A DNA stretch of 64,000 nucleotides from UBA1181 sp963619325. Its GTDB lineage: Bacteria; Bacteroidota; Bacteroidia; Bacteroidales; Paludibacteraceae. A program made the position numbers and the translations under genes. The stretch covers positions 1-64,000 of the forward strand of contig CAVEVQ010000002.1 in NCBI GenBank assembly GCA_963619325.1, given 5' to 3'. Shown here piece after piece: positions 24,243-32,101 of this stretch. The notes below the pieces were generated by a model that did not search any database, had not been told where the DNA came from, and saw nothing but the letters and a program-made list of their open reading frames with translations. How positions within the stretch are numbered: position 1 is the stretch's first letter; each line of letters opens with the position of its first letter.

Positions 24243-25352
24243 TTAGTTCTTCAAGTCATACTCGAATGAGGCGTTGATTGGGAGTGTTGTGCCTGCGACT
24301 TCAACTGCAATCTCCAACTTTATGGTCAAGTGCTTATTGTCTACGATGTAGGTGAGTGAACTCAATGTGGCAGAATTAACCATTGCGGCCATTGCTCCGA
24401 AATTGCTGGCCACGATCGACTTCACGTCAGTTCCTGTTGTGTAAGTTTCGGTCCCATTGTCGGTGGTGAGGGTGAAAGAGAGGGCGTTGTCTTCTGTGTG
24501 GAAAGTTCCATTCTTGTCTCCTGCGACAACGGTGCTGTCTGCGTTGAAGGTGACGGTGGTTCCTAAAATGTTGACAACCTCTCCGATATTAACGCCTGTC
24601 ACGCCGAATTGGTTAAGGAATGCCGATGCCTCAGTTCCGTTGATGGTTGCGGATGTCTTGCTTTCGTCCATGATCCAAGAGCCGATGATGGTGTTGTCTT
24701 CTGAGTCCGCTTGTAGGTTATAGACAAATTTTGCGATGATAGGCAAAACCAACTTTGAACTTTCATCGCTTGCGGCTGTACTCTTCAAAGAGGAGAGTGC
24801 GTCTATGTCTGCGCTAACTGTTGCGTAAACTTGGATTGTCAACACATTGTTTTCCGCAGTGTATGAGAATGAGTTCAATTTTGCGCTCACTACGTTAGCC
24901 AGACTTGGGTTCTTGGCTGCAATGAGAGTGGAGAGGTCTGCTCCTCCTTCAATAGTGAAATTGTCAGTCTCTGAGATTGGGAAAGTAACAGTCAGGTTTT
25001 CTACATCTATTGTGTAGGTGCCTTTTTGTGTCGCAGTATTAACTTTTAAATCTTCTGTGAAGGTCACAATATCGCCTAAAAGATTTACAATGCTGTTGAC
25101 ATTCACATATTTTGAGTAGTCTCCTAAAGCATCAACAGAAGCTGCTCCGTTGATGGTAGTGGAAGATTTTGATTCGTCAAGTATCCATGTTCCGACGATG
25201 TTTCCACCTTTCATCTGCTCTATCTGCTGTGTGTCTCCTTTGCCGTTGGAGCTATTTCCATTGTTGTCATCATCGTCTTTGTCGCAAGAAGAGAAGACAG
25301 ACATTCCTGCACCCAGTAAAAGTGCTAAGGCATAAAATTTAATGTTCTTCAT
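24243..25352 (-). CDS. Lipoprotein with two tandem calycin-like repeats (DUF4923-like)
   Basis: The 369-residue protein has a lipobox with Cys at residue 23 (VFSSC), then an Asp/Asn-rich linker (DKDDDDNNGNSSNG). The mature part is two copies of a ~150-residue domain. Each copy begins with the same motif, IVGTWILDESKSSTTING in the first and IIGSWIMDESKTSATING in the second, followed by similar VNIVTF-type strands. This recalls DUF4923/lipocalin-like Bacteroidales lipoproteins. It is probably exposed at the cell surface. Last gene of the exbB operon, 29 bases behind the previous gene. Ligand unknown. Confidence 0.75.
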   Translation of the reverse strand: MKNIKFYALALLLGAGMSVFSSCDKDDDDNNGNSSNGKGDTQQIEQMKGGNIVGTWILDESKSSTTINGAASVDALGDYSKYVNVNSIVNLLGDIVTFTEDLKVNTATQKGTYTIDVENLTVTFPISETDNFTIEGGADLSTLIAAKNPSLANVVSAKLNSFSYTAENNVLTIQVYATVSADIDALSSLKSTAASDESSKLVLPIIAKFVYNLQADSEDNTIIGSWIMDESKTSATINGTEASAFLNQFGVTGVNIGEVVNILGTTVTFNADSTVVAGDKNGTFHTEDNALSFTLTTDNGTETYTTGTDVKSIVASNFGAMAAMVNSATLSSLTYIVDNKHLTIKLEIAVEVAGTTLPINASFEYDLKN

Positions 25353-25381
25353 ACTATACCTGTTTTAGTGAATAAATCAGT

Positions 25382-25963
25382 TTATTGTTTCTTAGGACCT
25401 TCACAGTAGAGCGAGAGCGTTGGCGTGTAAATATCTACTTGGAAACGGAGTTTCCCTTTCTTCGTAACATAGCCACTGACGTCAACATCTGTGGAGATTT
25501 CGCCACCCGCTAAGTCAACATGTACTTTTTTCAATTCAAAAGTGTACATGTCGCTGCTTGAGTCATATTTTGATGGTATTTTGTCAAATATAAGGTCGCC
25601 CAACTCAATTCCTGTTACTGTCGCGTTATAGAGTGCCAATTTAAATGTTTTATCTGAATTTCCAACAACTGTTACGTCGACAGTGTCTCCTTCGCTCTCT
25701 TCCGTTGCTTCTTCATCGGCAGTCAAAAATCCTCTGTAGGTTCCGGAAAGAGTGGTGAAATCGAATGTGTCATCGTCTTTTGTGTCGTCGCTATCGTCAT
25801 CGTCTTCATTGTCCTCCTCTTCTTGTTTTTCACCATTACGGCGGTTGTCTCCTTTGTTGTACACCTCAAGACTATCGCCATAGCTATCGTCTTCAATACA
25901 TGAAGGGAGGTAGGCTATGAAGTAAAGTACGCCTAATAAAACGTATAGAAATCTTTTGTTCAT
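25382..25963 (-). CDS. Calycin-like lipoprotein with acidic linker
   Basis: The 193-residue protein has a lipoprotein signal with Cys at residue 22 (YLPSC). An extremely acidic low-complexity linker of about 40 residues (EEEDNEDDDDSDDTKDDD) follows. The mature domain starts at LSGTYRGFL and consists of beta strands ending LRFQVDIYTPTLSLYCEG, like the calycin-like lipoprotein at 15314. Acidic linkers after the Cys are a known feature of surface-exported lipoproteins in this phylum. It sits between the DJ-1-like gene and the two-repeat lipoprotein gene, with short gaps. Confidence 0.7.
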   Translation of the reverse strand: MNKRFLYVLLGVLYFIAYLPSCIEDDSYGDSLEVYNKGDNRRNGEKQEEEDNEDDDDSDDTKDDDTFDFTTLSGTYRGFLTADEEATEESEGDTVDVTVVGNSDKTFKLALYNATVTGIELGDLIFDKIPSKYDSSSDMYTFELKKVHVDLAGGEISTDVDVSGYVTKKGKLRFQVDIYTPTLSLYCEGPKKQ

Positions 25964-25980
25964 TCTTTTAAATTTAGAGA

Positions 25981-26529
25981 TTACTTGTTGTAGACGATGG
26001 CATCGGCTAATTCGTCTGCGAATCTTTTCCCTTTGAGAACTTCCACCAATTTTAAAGCAAATTTCATTGCTGCTCCTGCCCCCCTTGCTGTGATGAATTG
26101 GTTGGAAACGACAACAGGTTCATTCAGCACGGTTGCTCCAATCAACTGGTCTTCGAAACCAGGGTAGCAAACGGCTTTCTCTCCATTGAGAAGTCCGAGG
26201 TTGCCGAACACAGACGGAGCTGCGCAGATGGCGGCTAACTTGATTTTCTTATCCTCGGCAGAGTCTTGTAAAAGTTCGCAGAGTCCTGCGTGGGCATCTA
26301 AGTTCTTTGTCCCAGGCATCCCCCCAGGGAGAAGCAACATTTCTGCATCGTCGAAGTTGGCATCATCAAACATAATGTCGGTCTTTAACGGGATGCCGTG
26401 CGAGCCTGTAACGGTGAGTTCATCGTTGACGGAGACTAATTTCACTTCTAACCCTGCTCGTCGTAGCATGTCAACCGGGACTATGGCTTCTGTTTCTTCA
26501 AATCCATTTGCAAAAAATACGTAAATCAT
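25981..26529 (-). CDS. DJ-1/PfpI family protein
   Basis: This 182-residue class I glutamine-amidotransferase-like protein of the DJ-1/ThiJ branch has the nucleophile elbow AAICAAPSV (Cys 102) and an acidic residue in the FEETEAIVPVD start. Family members are deglycases, chaperones or stress proteins. The specific activity is not known here. It is cytoplasmic, with no signal peptide. It lies 53 bases behind tonB and 17 bases ahead of a lipoprotein gene, in what looks like one operon. Confidence 0.9.
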   Translation of the reverse strand: MIYVFFANGFEETEAIVPVDMLRRAGLEVKLVSVNDELTVTGSHGIPLKTDIMFDDANFDDAEMLLLPGGMPGTKNLDAHAGLCELLQDSAEDKKIKLAAICAAPSVFGNLGLLNGEKAVCYPGFEDQLIGATVLNEPVVVSNQFITARGAGAAMKFALKLVEVLKGKRFADELADAIVYNK

Positions 26530-26582
26530 ATCTTTTTATAGTTTTTATCTGTTGGTATAATCGTTTTTTTATTGTGACAGAG

Positions 26583-27491
26583 TTATTTGAGAATCAAATC
26601 GTAGGTGATGATTCCCGTTTGCAACTTGTTTTCTTTGATAGCGTTGAATTTTGTTTTTTTCGCCGCTGCCACCGCCGCGTTGATTACTGCTGCATTGTCG
26701 ACGGTTGTGCCCCTGGCTTGCATTTGTGCATTTGTGACGTTGCCATTCATATCTATAGTGATGGTAATGACAATCTTTCCTTCTACTTGCTCTGAATAGG
26801 TTGGCACGCCAATCTTTCCTACGGGGCTTCGACCTGCAAGCGAGAAGGAGTTGTTGTTCCCCGTGTTGGAAGAACCCTGGGTGCTGTTGGAGTCTTTATT
26901 GCCAAATGGGTTGCCATTCATGCCTGAAGAATTTCCTCCTTTCCCTTTTGAGTTGGCTTCTGTGCCGTTTCCGCCGCCGCCACCCAACATTTTGGTGCGT
27001 GAGGCTATGGCGGCGCTGTCTTGGCGACGTTGTTGCTCTTCTTTCTGTCTCTTTTCTTCCGCTAAGCGTTTTTGCTCGGCTTCTTTCTCTTCCTGCTCTT
27101 TCTTTTTCTTCTCTGCTAATTCTTTTTCTCTTTGAATCTCTTCGTCCGTTTTCTTCGCCTTCATTTCAACAGACTCTTCCAAGTCTTGTGTCTGGTAGGC
27201 ATCTTCGCTTTTTGGAAGATCGGGTTCTGTTGTGGCAATGTCTGACAACTCCTGCGCTATTTCAGAGGCAGGGGTTGGCTCGTAAAGATCTTCGCCTCCC
27301 ATCATCTCCATACCCATCATGACTTCAAGGCCCTCTTCTGTTTGTGGAACCTCTCTTCGGAGATAGGTGTTGAGCAGAATAAGCAGAATGGCAAGTGAGA
27401 TGATAGTTGTGCCTATCGTGGCTACCACTCTCGCTTGCTGATACTTGTTTAAACTAAGATATTTCTTAAAATAATTCCTCAGAAAATCCAT
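26583..27491 (-). CDS. tonB: TonB family energy transducer
   Basis: This is an inner-membrane anchored protein that hands ExbBD energy to outer-membrane receptors. It has a cytoplasmic N-terminus, one membrane helix (VVATIGTTIISLAILLILL), a long periplasmic spacer, and a C-terminal TonB domain (GKIVITITIDMNGNVTNAQM to ITYDLILK). The spacer is unusual: instead of Pro-Glu/Pro-Lys repeats it has a highly charged Lys/Glu/Gln helix (about residues 110-160, TolA-like) and then a Gly/Asn/Ser-rich segment. It follows exbB and exbD with 9-11-base gaps. Likely partners include the receptors at 12680, 15811 and 58390. Confidence 0.9.
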   Translation of the reverse strand: MDFLRNYFKKYLSLNKYQQARVVATIGTTIISLAILLILLNTYLRREVPQTEEGLEVMMGMEMMGGEDLYEPTPASEIAQELSDIATTEPDLPKSEDAYQTQDLEESVEMKAKKTDEEIQREKELAEKKKKEQEEKEAEQKRLAEEKRQKEEQQRRQDSAAIASRTKMLGGGGGNGTEANSKGKGGNSSGMNGNPFGNKDSNSTQGSSNTGNNNSFSLAGRSPVGKIGVPTYSEQVEGKIVITITIDMNGNVTNAQMQARGTTVDNAAVINAAVAAAKKTKFNAIKENKLQTGIITYDLILK

Positions 27492-27500
27492 CTGCTAAAA

Positions 27501-27914
27501 TCATTTGTCCATCGGACGTGTTGCTATGACCAACTTGAATTTGTTTTTGTTGGCTATGTTCAGCACTTTTACTACTTCTCCATAGGGTATCGTTTCGTCG
27601 GCATAAAGGGCTACATACATCTCTGGTTCTTCACTTTCAATGTGTAGCAGGAATGGTTCTATCTCATCGAATGAAACCTGCCTCTCTGTGTCTGCACCGA
27701 ATGCCACGTAATAGTTCAAATCCTTGTCGATCGTTACTCGGGTCAATGGTTTGGCTGAGGTTTGTGTCGAACTTTGAGGCAACATTAGTTTGATGGCGTT
27801 GGGATGAACTACCGACGAGGTGAGCATGAAAAATATGAGCAGCAGAAAAATGATGTCTGTCATTGACGACATACTAAAAGTCGCTTCTGCCTTGTTTCTT
27901 CTCTTCAATGCCAT
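27501..27914 (-). CDS. exbD: ExbD/TolR family biopolymer transport protein
   Basis: This 137-residue protein has one N-terminal membrane helix whose conserved Asp is in SMTDIIFLLLIFFML, then a periplasmic domain. With ExbB it forms the proton-driven motor that energises TonB. It is placed between exbB (11-base gap) and tonB (9-base gap). The helix Asp that carries protons is intact. Confidence 0.93.
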   Translation of the reverse strand: MALKRRNKAEATFSMSSMTDIIFLLLIFFMLTSSVVHPNAIKLMLPQSSTQTSAKPLTRVTIDKDLNYYVAFGADTERQVSFDEIEPFLLHIESEEPEMYVALYADETIPYGEVVKVLNIANKNKFKLVIATRPMDK

Positions 27915-27925
27915 ATCTGCAAATT

Positions 27926-28585
27926 TTAGTTGGCTGGTTCGTTGAGAATATCCATAAACTCAACGGTACGCGCCTCCATGTTGTTTACTACTTCATCTAC
28001 TTTCGAAGTCAAGTAGTTGTAGGCAAAGAACGCGATAATCCCGACAATAAGTCCGGCAACAGTAGTTACCATTGCCACATAGATACCGTCTGCCAATGTG
28101 GTGACATCGACGTTGTTACCTGCATTCGCCATGTTGAAAAAGGCCTCTATCATTCCGGCTACCGTGCCGAGGAACCCGATCATTGGTCCGCCTCCCGCCG
28201 TCGTGGCGAGCAATGACAAACCGCGCTCTAACTTGCCGACTTCAATATTTCCCACGTTTTCAATGGAAACCATGATGTCGTTCATCGGACGTCCTAAACG
28301 AGTGATTCCCTTTTCAATCATACGAGAGTAGGGGGTGTCTGTGTTCTTGCAAAGCGTGAGGGCCGCATCAATCTTACCTTCGTTGATGTAGTCCTTGATC
28401 TTATCCATAAACGTGGGGTCTTTGACCGCAGCCTTGCGGATAACAAGCAATCGCTCTATGAAAATGTAAATCGCCAAAATAAGGAGCAACGCAAGTGGAA
28501 TCATAATCCATCCTCCCTTGACAGCCATCTCGAATAGGTTGAGGCTTGCCTCTTCTGTTGCAGTCTCTGCTTGTAGTAATATCAT
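27926..28585 (-). CDS. exbB: MotA/TolQ/ExbB family proton channel protein
   Basis: This 219-residue inner-membrane protein has three membrane helices: the first near residues 25-47 (GWIMIPLALLLILAIYIFIE), the others in the C-terminal half around GGPMIGFLGTVAGMIEAFF and ADGIYVAMVTTVAGLIVGII. These conserved segments define the ExbB/TolQ family. It is the first gene of the exbB-exbD-tonB-DJ-1-lipoprotein-lipoprotein series. No clear promoter lies in the 57 bases to ribBA, so it may be read through from there. Confidence 0.93.
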   Translation of the reverse strand: MILLQAETATEEASLNLFEMAVKGGWIMIPLALLLILAIYIFIERLLVIRKAAVKDPTFMDKIKDYINEGKIDAALTLCKNTDTPYSRMIEKGITRLGRPMNDIMVSIENVGNIEVGKLERGLSLLATTAGGGPMIGFLGTVAGMIEAFFNMANAGNNVDVTTLADGIYVAMVTTVAGLIVGIIAFFAYNYLTSKVDEVVNNMEARTVEFMDILNEPAN

Positions 28586-28642
28586 ATCTGTATTGATTAA
28601 TTTTACTTGCTAATATAGTCAAATAAACGCAGTAGGATAAAT

Positions 28643-29863
28643 TTATTTATCGCTGATATGGATGTTGTGCCCCATACGTTCTTTCTTCGTTAGAATATAA
28701 CGGAGGTTATATTTGTTGGGCTTGATCTCTATCGGAACATTTTCGACGATTTCCAATCCGTAACTCTCCAACCCGATTCTTTTGGTAGGGTTGTTTGTCA
28801 TCAGCCTCATTTTTGTCACGCCCAGCTCACGGAGAATTTGTGCGCCTACGCCATAGTCTCTCTCGTCGGCTTGAAATCCTAAGTGGATGTTGGCGTCTAC
28901 TGTGTCTAATCCGTCTTCTTCCTGTAGTTTATATGCTTTGATTTTATTCATTAAGCCGATGCCTCGACCTTCCTGGTTCATATAGACAACCACGCCTTTT
29001 CCCTCTTTTTCGATTCTGCGGAGGGATTCAGCCAACTGCTCTCCACATTCGCAACGAAGCGATCCGAAAATGTCGCCTGTCGCACATGACGAATGTACGC
29101 GAACGAGGATAGGCTCTTCTTTTTTCCATTCTCCCTTGACGATGGCCACATGCTCTAACCCGTTTGATTTCTGGCGAAATGGGGTCAACATGAAATCTCC
29201 ATATTTGGTCGGAAGGTGTACGGTTTCACCTCGCTCAACCAATGATTCTTGTTGTAGTCTGTACGAGATGAGATCTCGGATTGTGATAATCTTGATTCCG
29301 TATTTTTTTGATTTTTCAATGAGTTGTGGCATACGCGCCATCGTTCCGTCCTCGTTCATAATCTCAATGAGCGCCGCTGCTGGGTGGAGTCCTGCCAGGC
29401 GTGCTAGATCGATGGCTGCCTCGGTGTGTCCTGCTCTTCTCAAAACGCCTTTGTCTTGTGCATATAATGGATTGATATGTCCAGGGCGACCGAATGTCTC
29501 AGGGGTTGACTGGGGGTCGGCGAGCGCTTTTATCGTTGCTGCACGGTCGTGTGTGGAAACACCTGTCGAACACCCTTCCAACTTATCTACTGTTACGGTG
29601 AATGGCGTGCCTAACATTGAGGTGTTGTTTATCACCTGCTTGTCTAATTTCAACTCTTCGCAACGCGATAGGGTGATAGGGGCGCAAAGTACGCCTCGCC
29701 CCTCTTTCAGCATAAAGTTAATCTTCTCTTCGTTGATGAGTTCCGCCGCCGTGATGAAATCCCCTTCATTCTCTCTGTCTTCATCGTCTACAACGATGAG
29801 AAACTTTCCTTGTTTGAAGTCTTCTATGGCCTCCTCGATGGTATTTAACTTGTAATCTGACAT
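28643..29863 (-). CDS. ribBA: RibBA bifunctional riboflavin biosynthesis enzyme
   Basis: The N-terminal half is 3,4-dihydroxy-2-butanone-4-phosphate synthase (DDEDRENEGDF at residues 26-36, RRAGHTEAA). The C-terminal half is GTP cyclohydrolase II, with zinc cysteines in SSCATGDIFGSLRCECGEQL (around residues 257-272) and the MNQEGRGIG motif. It supplies both first-step products of flavin synthesis. The 406-residue length is that of complete fused enzymes. I see no FMN riboswitch in the short upstream gap. Confidence 0.96.
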   Translation of the reverse strand: MSDYKLNTIEEAIEDFKQGKFLIVVDDEDRENEGDFITAAELINEEKINFMLKEGRGVLCAPITLSRCEELKLDKQVINNTSMLGTPFTVTVDKLEGCSTGVSTHDRAATIKALADPQSTPETFGRPGHINPLYAQDKGVLRRAGHTEAAIDLARLAGLHPAAALIEIMNEDGTMARMPQLIEKSKKYGIKIITIRDLISYRLQQESLVERGETVHLPTKYGDFMLTPFRQKSNGLEHVAIVKGEWKKEEPILVRVHSSCATGDIFGSLRCECGEQLAESLRRIEKEGKGVVVYMNQEGRGIGLMNKIKAYKLQEEDGLDTVDANIHLGFQADERDYGVGAQILRELGVTKMRLMTNNPTKRIGLESYGLEIVENVPIEIKPNKYNLRYILTKKERMGHNIHISDK

Positions 29864-29933
29864 TGCTTTTTACTCTTATTCTTTTTTGTTTATTATGCTC
29901 ACTATGGTTTGTTGTAACTTTTCTTATTTATTA

Positions 29934-31502
29934 TTACGAATTTTCTTTGCTTTTATTGTCTACTTCGTTGTGGCCCTCTATGGGTTGTGCTTTGTAGAAC
30001 CTGTTCTGCAATTTTCTTCGTATTTGAAATATGAATGGCTTGATTTGATTCCAAAGTGTTTTGGGCGATTTGAGCTCGATTGTACGGTCGGTTGCCGCCA
30101 TATAGGTGAGAAAGACTCCTAAAGGGAATAGAACGAGAGAACTTAGCCAAATCCCCTGCCATACATACCAGACGCCTTCCCGGGCCATCTTATACCCAGT
30201 GTTGTCGATGATATAGTAGATGATGAATAATATCACGGATACCACGACGGGTAGCCCCAAACCTCCTTTGCGGATGATCGCTCCCAAAGGCGCACCAATC
30301 AGGAAAAACAGAATGCATGCGAACGACAATGTGAACTTGCGGTGTCTTTCAATGTCAAACCTGTGGATTCTTCTCGTGTCTCCCTCTTTTTGCCCGTGGA
30401 TGAACGGCAAATCCATTCTCATACGGTCGGATGACTTTATGGCACGGTCTAAAATATTCACTTGTACGGAGAGCGGATATTGAGAGAGCAACTCTTTCAG
30501 AGTATAGCCTGCTTCTGTTATCCTTGAACTGTCGCTGACGGCATTTTCCCCCATCTTCAAACTGTCTTTTTTGCTATTTTCGATAGTGTTCATACCTGTC
30601 GAGCCACGTTCGAAGAAGTGCCGTTGGTATAGACCGTATTCTTTCTGACTAATACTGTCGGAATGGTGTTGCATAGAGTCAATGAAGACGGTCAACTCGT
30701 TTAGGTTCTTTCCCATGTAACGGTTGGACAAGACGGATTCATCCATTTTGTTAAAGTTGGCATCGAACTCAATCAGCACCTCCTTGTAACTGAATGTTTC
30801 TCGTCTGTAGGGTACATTTCGTGTCGCTCCTCCTTGCTTCTTGAGGTTCTCGAAAGACTCCCCGTTGTAAAGCTCCAAGATAAGACTTTGTTTGTCGCTC
30901 GCCACTTTGAGGCGAGCCGAGTCGGCCGCCATCACCACTGAGTTGTCAAACCCTTTTGAAAAATCATATATCATCATGTTTTTCAGTAGCTTAGTCTTCC
31001 TGTCTTTCTCTTTTACAAAGATATGGTAGCCGTCGATTCCATTGTAGAACGAACCTTCAGGAATCTCTACTTCAGGCGATTTCTGCCTCATGGAATAGAG
31101 CAATGTCCACAATTTGGTCTGTATGACGGGCATCGCCATATTGGAGTAGAAAAATGCGCCGACACTAATCAACGATAGGAAAACGATGTAAGGCCGCATG
31201 ATTCGAAATAGCGAAATCCCGGCTGCTTTCATTGCTAACAGCTCCAGATTCTCGCCCATGTTTCCAAATGTGATGAGCGAGGATAGTAAAATCGCCAAGG
31301 GAAGTGCCATAGAAAAAAGGGACAACGCAGCATAGAAGAAAAACTCAAATAACACACTGACTTCCAAACCCTTACCTACCATTTCGTCTACATATTTCCA
31401 CAAAAATTGCATCAAAACGACAAACAAACAGACAAGGAACGTGGCGAAGAAGGTTCCCAGGTAACTCTTGATGAGGTATGAATATAATCGTTTGATGCGC
31501 AT
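29934..31502 (-). CDS. LptF/LptG family permease (YjgP/YjgQ)
   Basis: This 522-residue inner-membrane protein has the family start RLYSYLIKSYLGTFFATFLV, helices up to about residue 125, a large periplasmic beta-rich domain, and three helices in the C-terminal part around FACILFFLIGAPLGAIIRKGG. The family forms the LptB2FG extractor for lipopolysaccharide. The periplasmic part is longer than in E. coli (an extra hydrophilic stretch around residues 270-350), as often in Bacteroidota. It may be LptF or LptG, since only one is in the window. A -7 element lies just upstream. Confidence 0.88.
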   Translation of the reverse strand: MRIKRLYSYLIKSYLGTFFATFLVCLFVVLMQFLWKYVDEMVGKGLEVSVLFEFFFYAALSLFSMALPLAILLSSLITFGNMGENLELLAMKAAGISLFRIMRPYIVFLSLISVGAFFYSNMAMPVIQTKLWTLLYSMRQKSPEVEIPEGSFYNGIDGYHIFVKEKDRKTKLLKNMMIYDFSKGFDNSVVMAADSARLKVASDKQSLILELYNGESFENLKKQGGATRNVPYRRETFSYKEVLIEFDANFNKMDESVLSNRYMGKNLNELTVFIDSMQHHSDSISQKEYGLYQRHFFERGSTGMNTIENSKKDSLKMGENAVSDSSRITEAGYTLKELLSQYPLSVQVNILDRAIKSSDRMRMDLPFIHGQKEGDTRRIHRFDIERHRKFTLSFACILFFLIGAPLGAIIRKGGLGLPVVVSVILFIIYYIIDNTGYKMAREGVWYVWQGIWLSSLVLFPLGVFLTYMAATDRTIELKSPKTLWNQIKPFIFQIRRKLQNRFYKAQPIEGHNEVDNKSKENS

Positions 31503-31540
31503 TTCTTTGGGTAAGCGGTATGGCGAAAAATATTTGGCTA

Positions 31541-31548
31541 CAAATTTA
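31541..31548 (-). promoter_or_regulatory. -7 element in front of the LptF/G permease gene
   Basis: TAAATTTG on the minus strand, 38 bases ahead of the ATG at 31502, fits TAnnTTTG. It lies in the 56-base gap behind the START-like gene. No clear -33 box. Confidence 0.4.
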
Positions 31549-31558
31549 ACTCTTTTTA

Positions 31559-31942
31559 TTAAATTCCGAACGATTTGCGCATTGTTTCAATTTTTATATT
31601 CCACCAATTGGTTAATCCCATCATGTCCTCGTTTGACTCGCTATAGTCCGTGATTCGTAACACGACAGATTGTGATATTTCGGAGATTGAGAACTGTAGG
31701 TCGAAATAGTAATTTGTTCCCTCGTCTTCTTCCCATCTGAATCGAACGCTTTTCTTGTTATTCTGACCAATTAGCTTGGCTCTCCCTACTGTGTCGCCCC
31801 AATGAAAAGTGTATTCGTCGTCGCTACACTCCACATAATCTGCAAACCATCTCGATAGACCTTCTGTTGTACTGATGACTTTCCAAAACGCGGACATCGA
31901 AATCGTCCCCAAAACGTATTCTATTTGAAAAATGTCTTTCAT
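31559..31942 (-). CDS. START-like domain protein (SRPBCC/AHSA1-related)
   Basis: This 127-residue soluble protein resembles the small START-like proteins of Bacteroidota: FQIEYVLGTISMSAFWKVIS, then TTEGLSRWFADYV, and a C-terminal GLTNWWNIKIETMRKSFG helix. The fold is a hydrophobic-ligand-binding helix-grip. No ligand is known. It lies 56 bases ahead of the LptF/G gene, on the same strand. Confidence 0.8.
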   Translation of the reverse strand: MKDIFQIEYVLGTISMSAFWKVISTTEGLSRWFADYVECSDDEYTFHWGDTVGRAKLIGQNNKKSVRFRWEEDEGTNYYFDLQFSISEISQSVVLRITDYSESNEDMMGLTNWWNIKIETMRKSFGI

Positions 31943-32075
31943 AACGAACTAAAATTTAATTTAAAAAAATCTCACCTATAAAATCTATGTCGCAATTTAG
32001 AAAAATAAATTTGAAAAACCAAAAGGGCTTGCATTTATCTCTTCCTCGGTTGTTCTGATTCTTCGTTAAATAACG

Positions 32076-32083
32076 TATTTTTG
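32076..32083 (+). promoter_or_regulatory. -7 element in front of the glycosyltransferase gene
   Basis: TATTTTTG fits TAnnTTTG and lies 18 bases ahead of the ATG at 32102. It argues against the upstream in-frame TTG at 32081 as start, because that codon lies inside the element. Confidence 0.5.
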
Positions 32084-32101
32084 TATAAAAAGATTCAATT
32101 T

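Noticed and set aside
26801..27322. Plus-strand open frame of 173 codons
   Set aside because: It is opposite the low-complexity spacer of tonB. Its Cys/Leu/Ser-rich translation is what that biased sequence gives by chance.
29070..29855. Plus-strand open frame of 261 codons
   Set aside because: It lies fully opposite ribBA, which has complete catalytic motifs. The opposite translation is Ser/Arg-rich with no family resemblance, so it is a shadow frame.
29864..29933. FMN riboswitch before ribBA
   Set aside because: The gap is 70 bases of AT-rich sequence without the conserved RFN elements.
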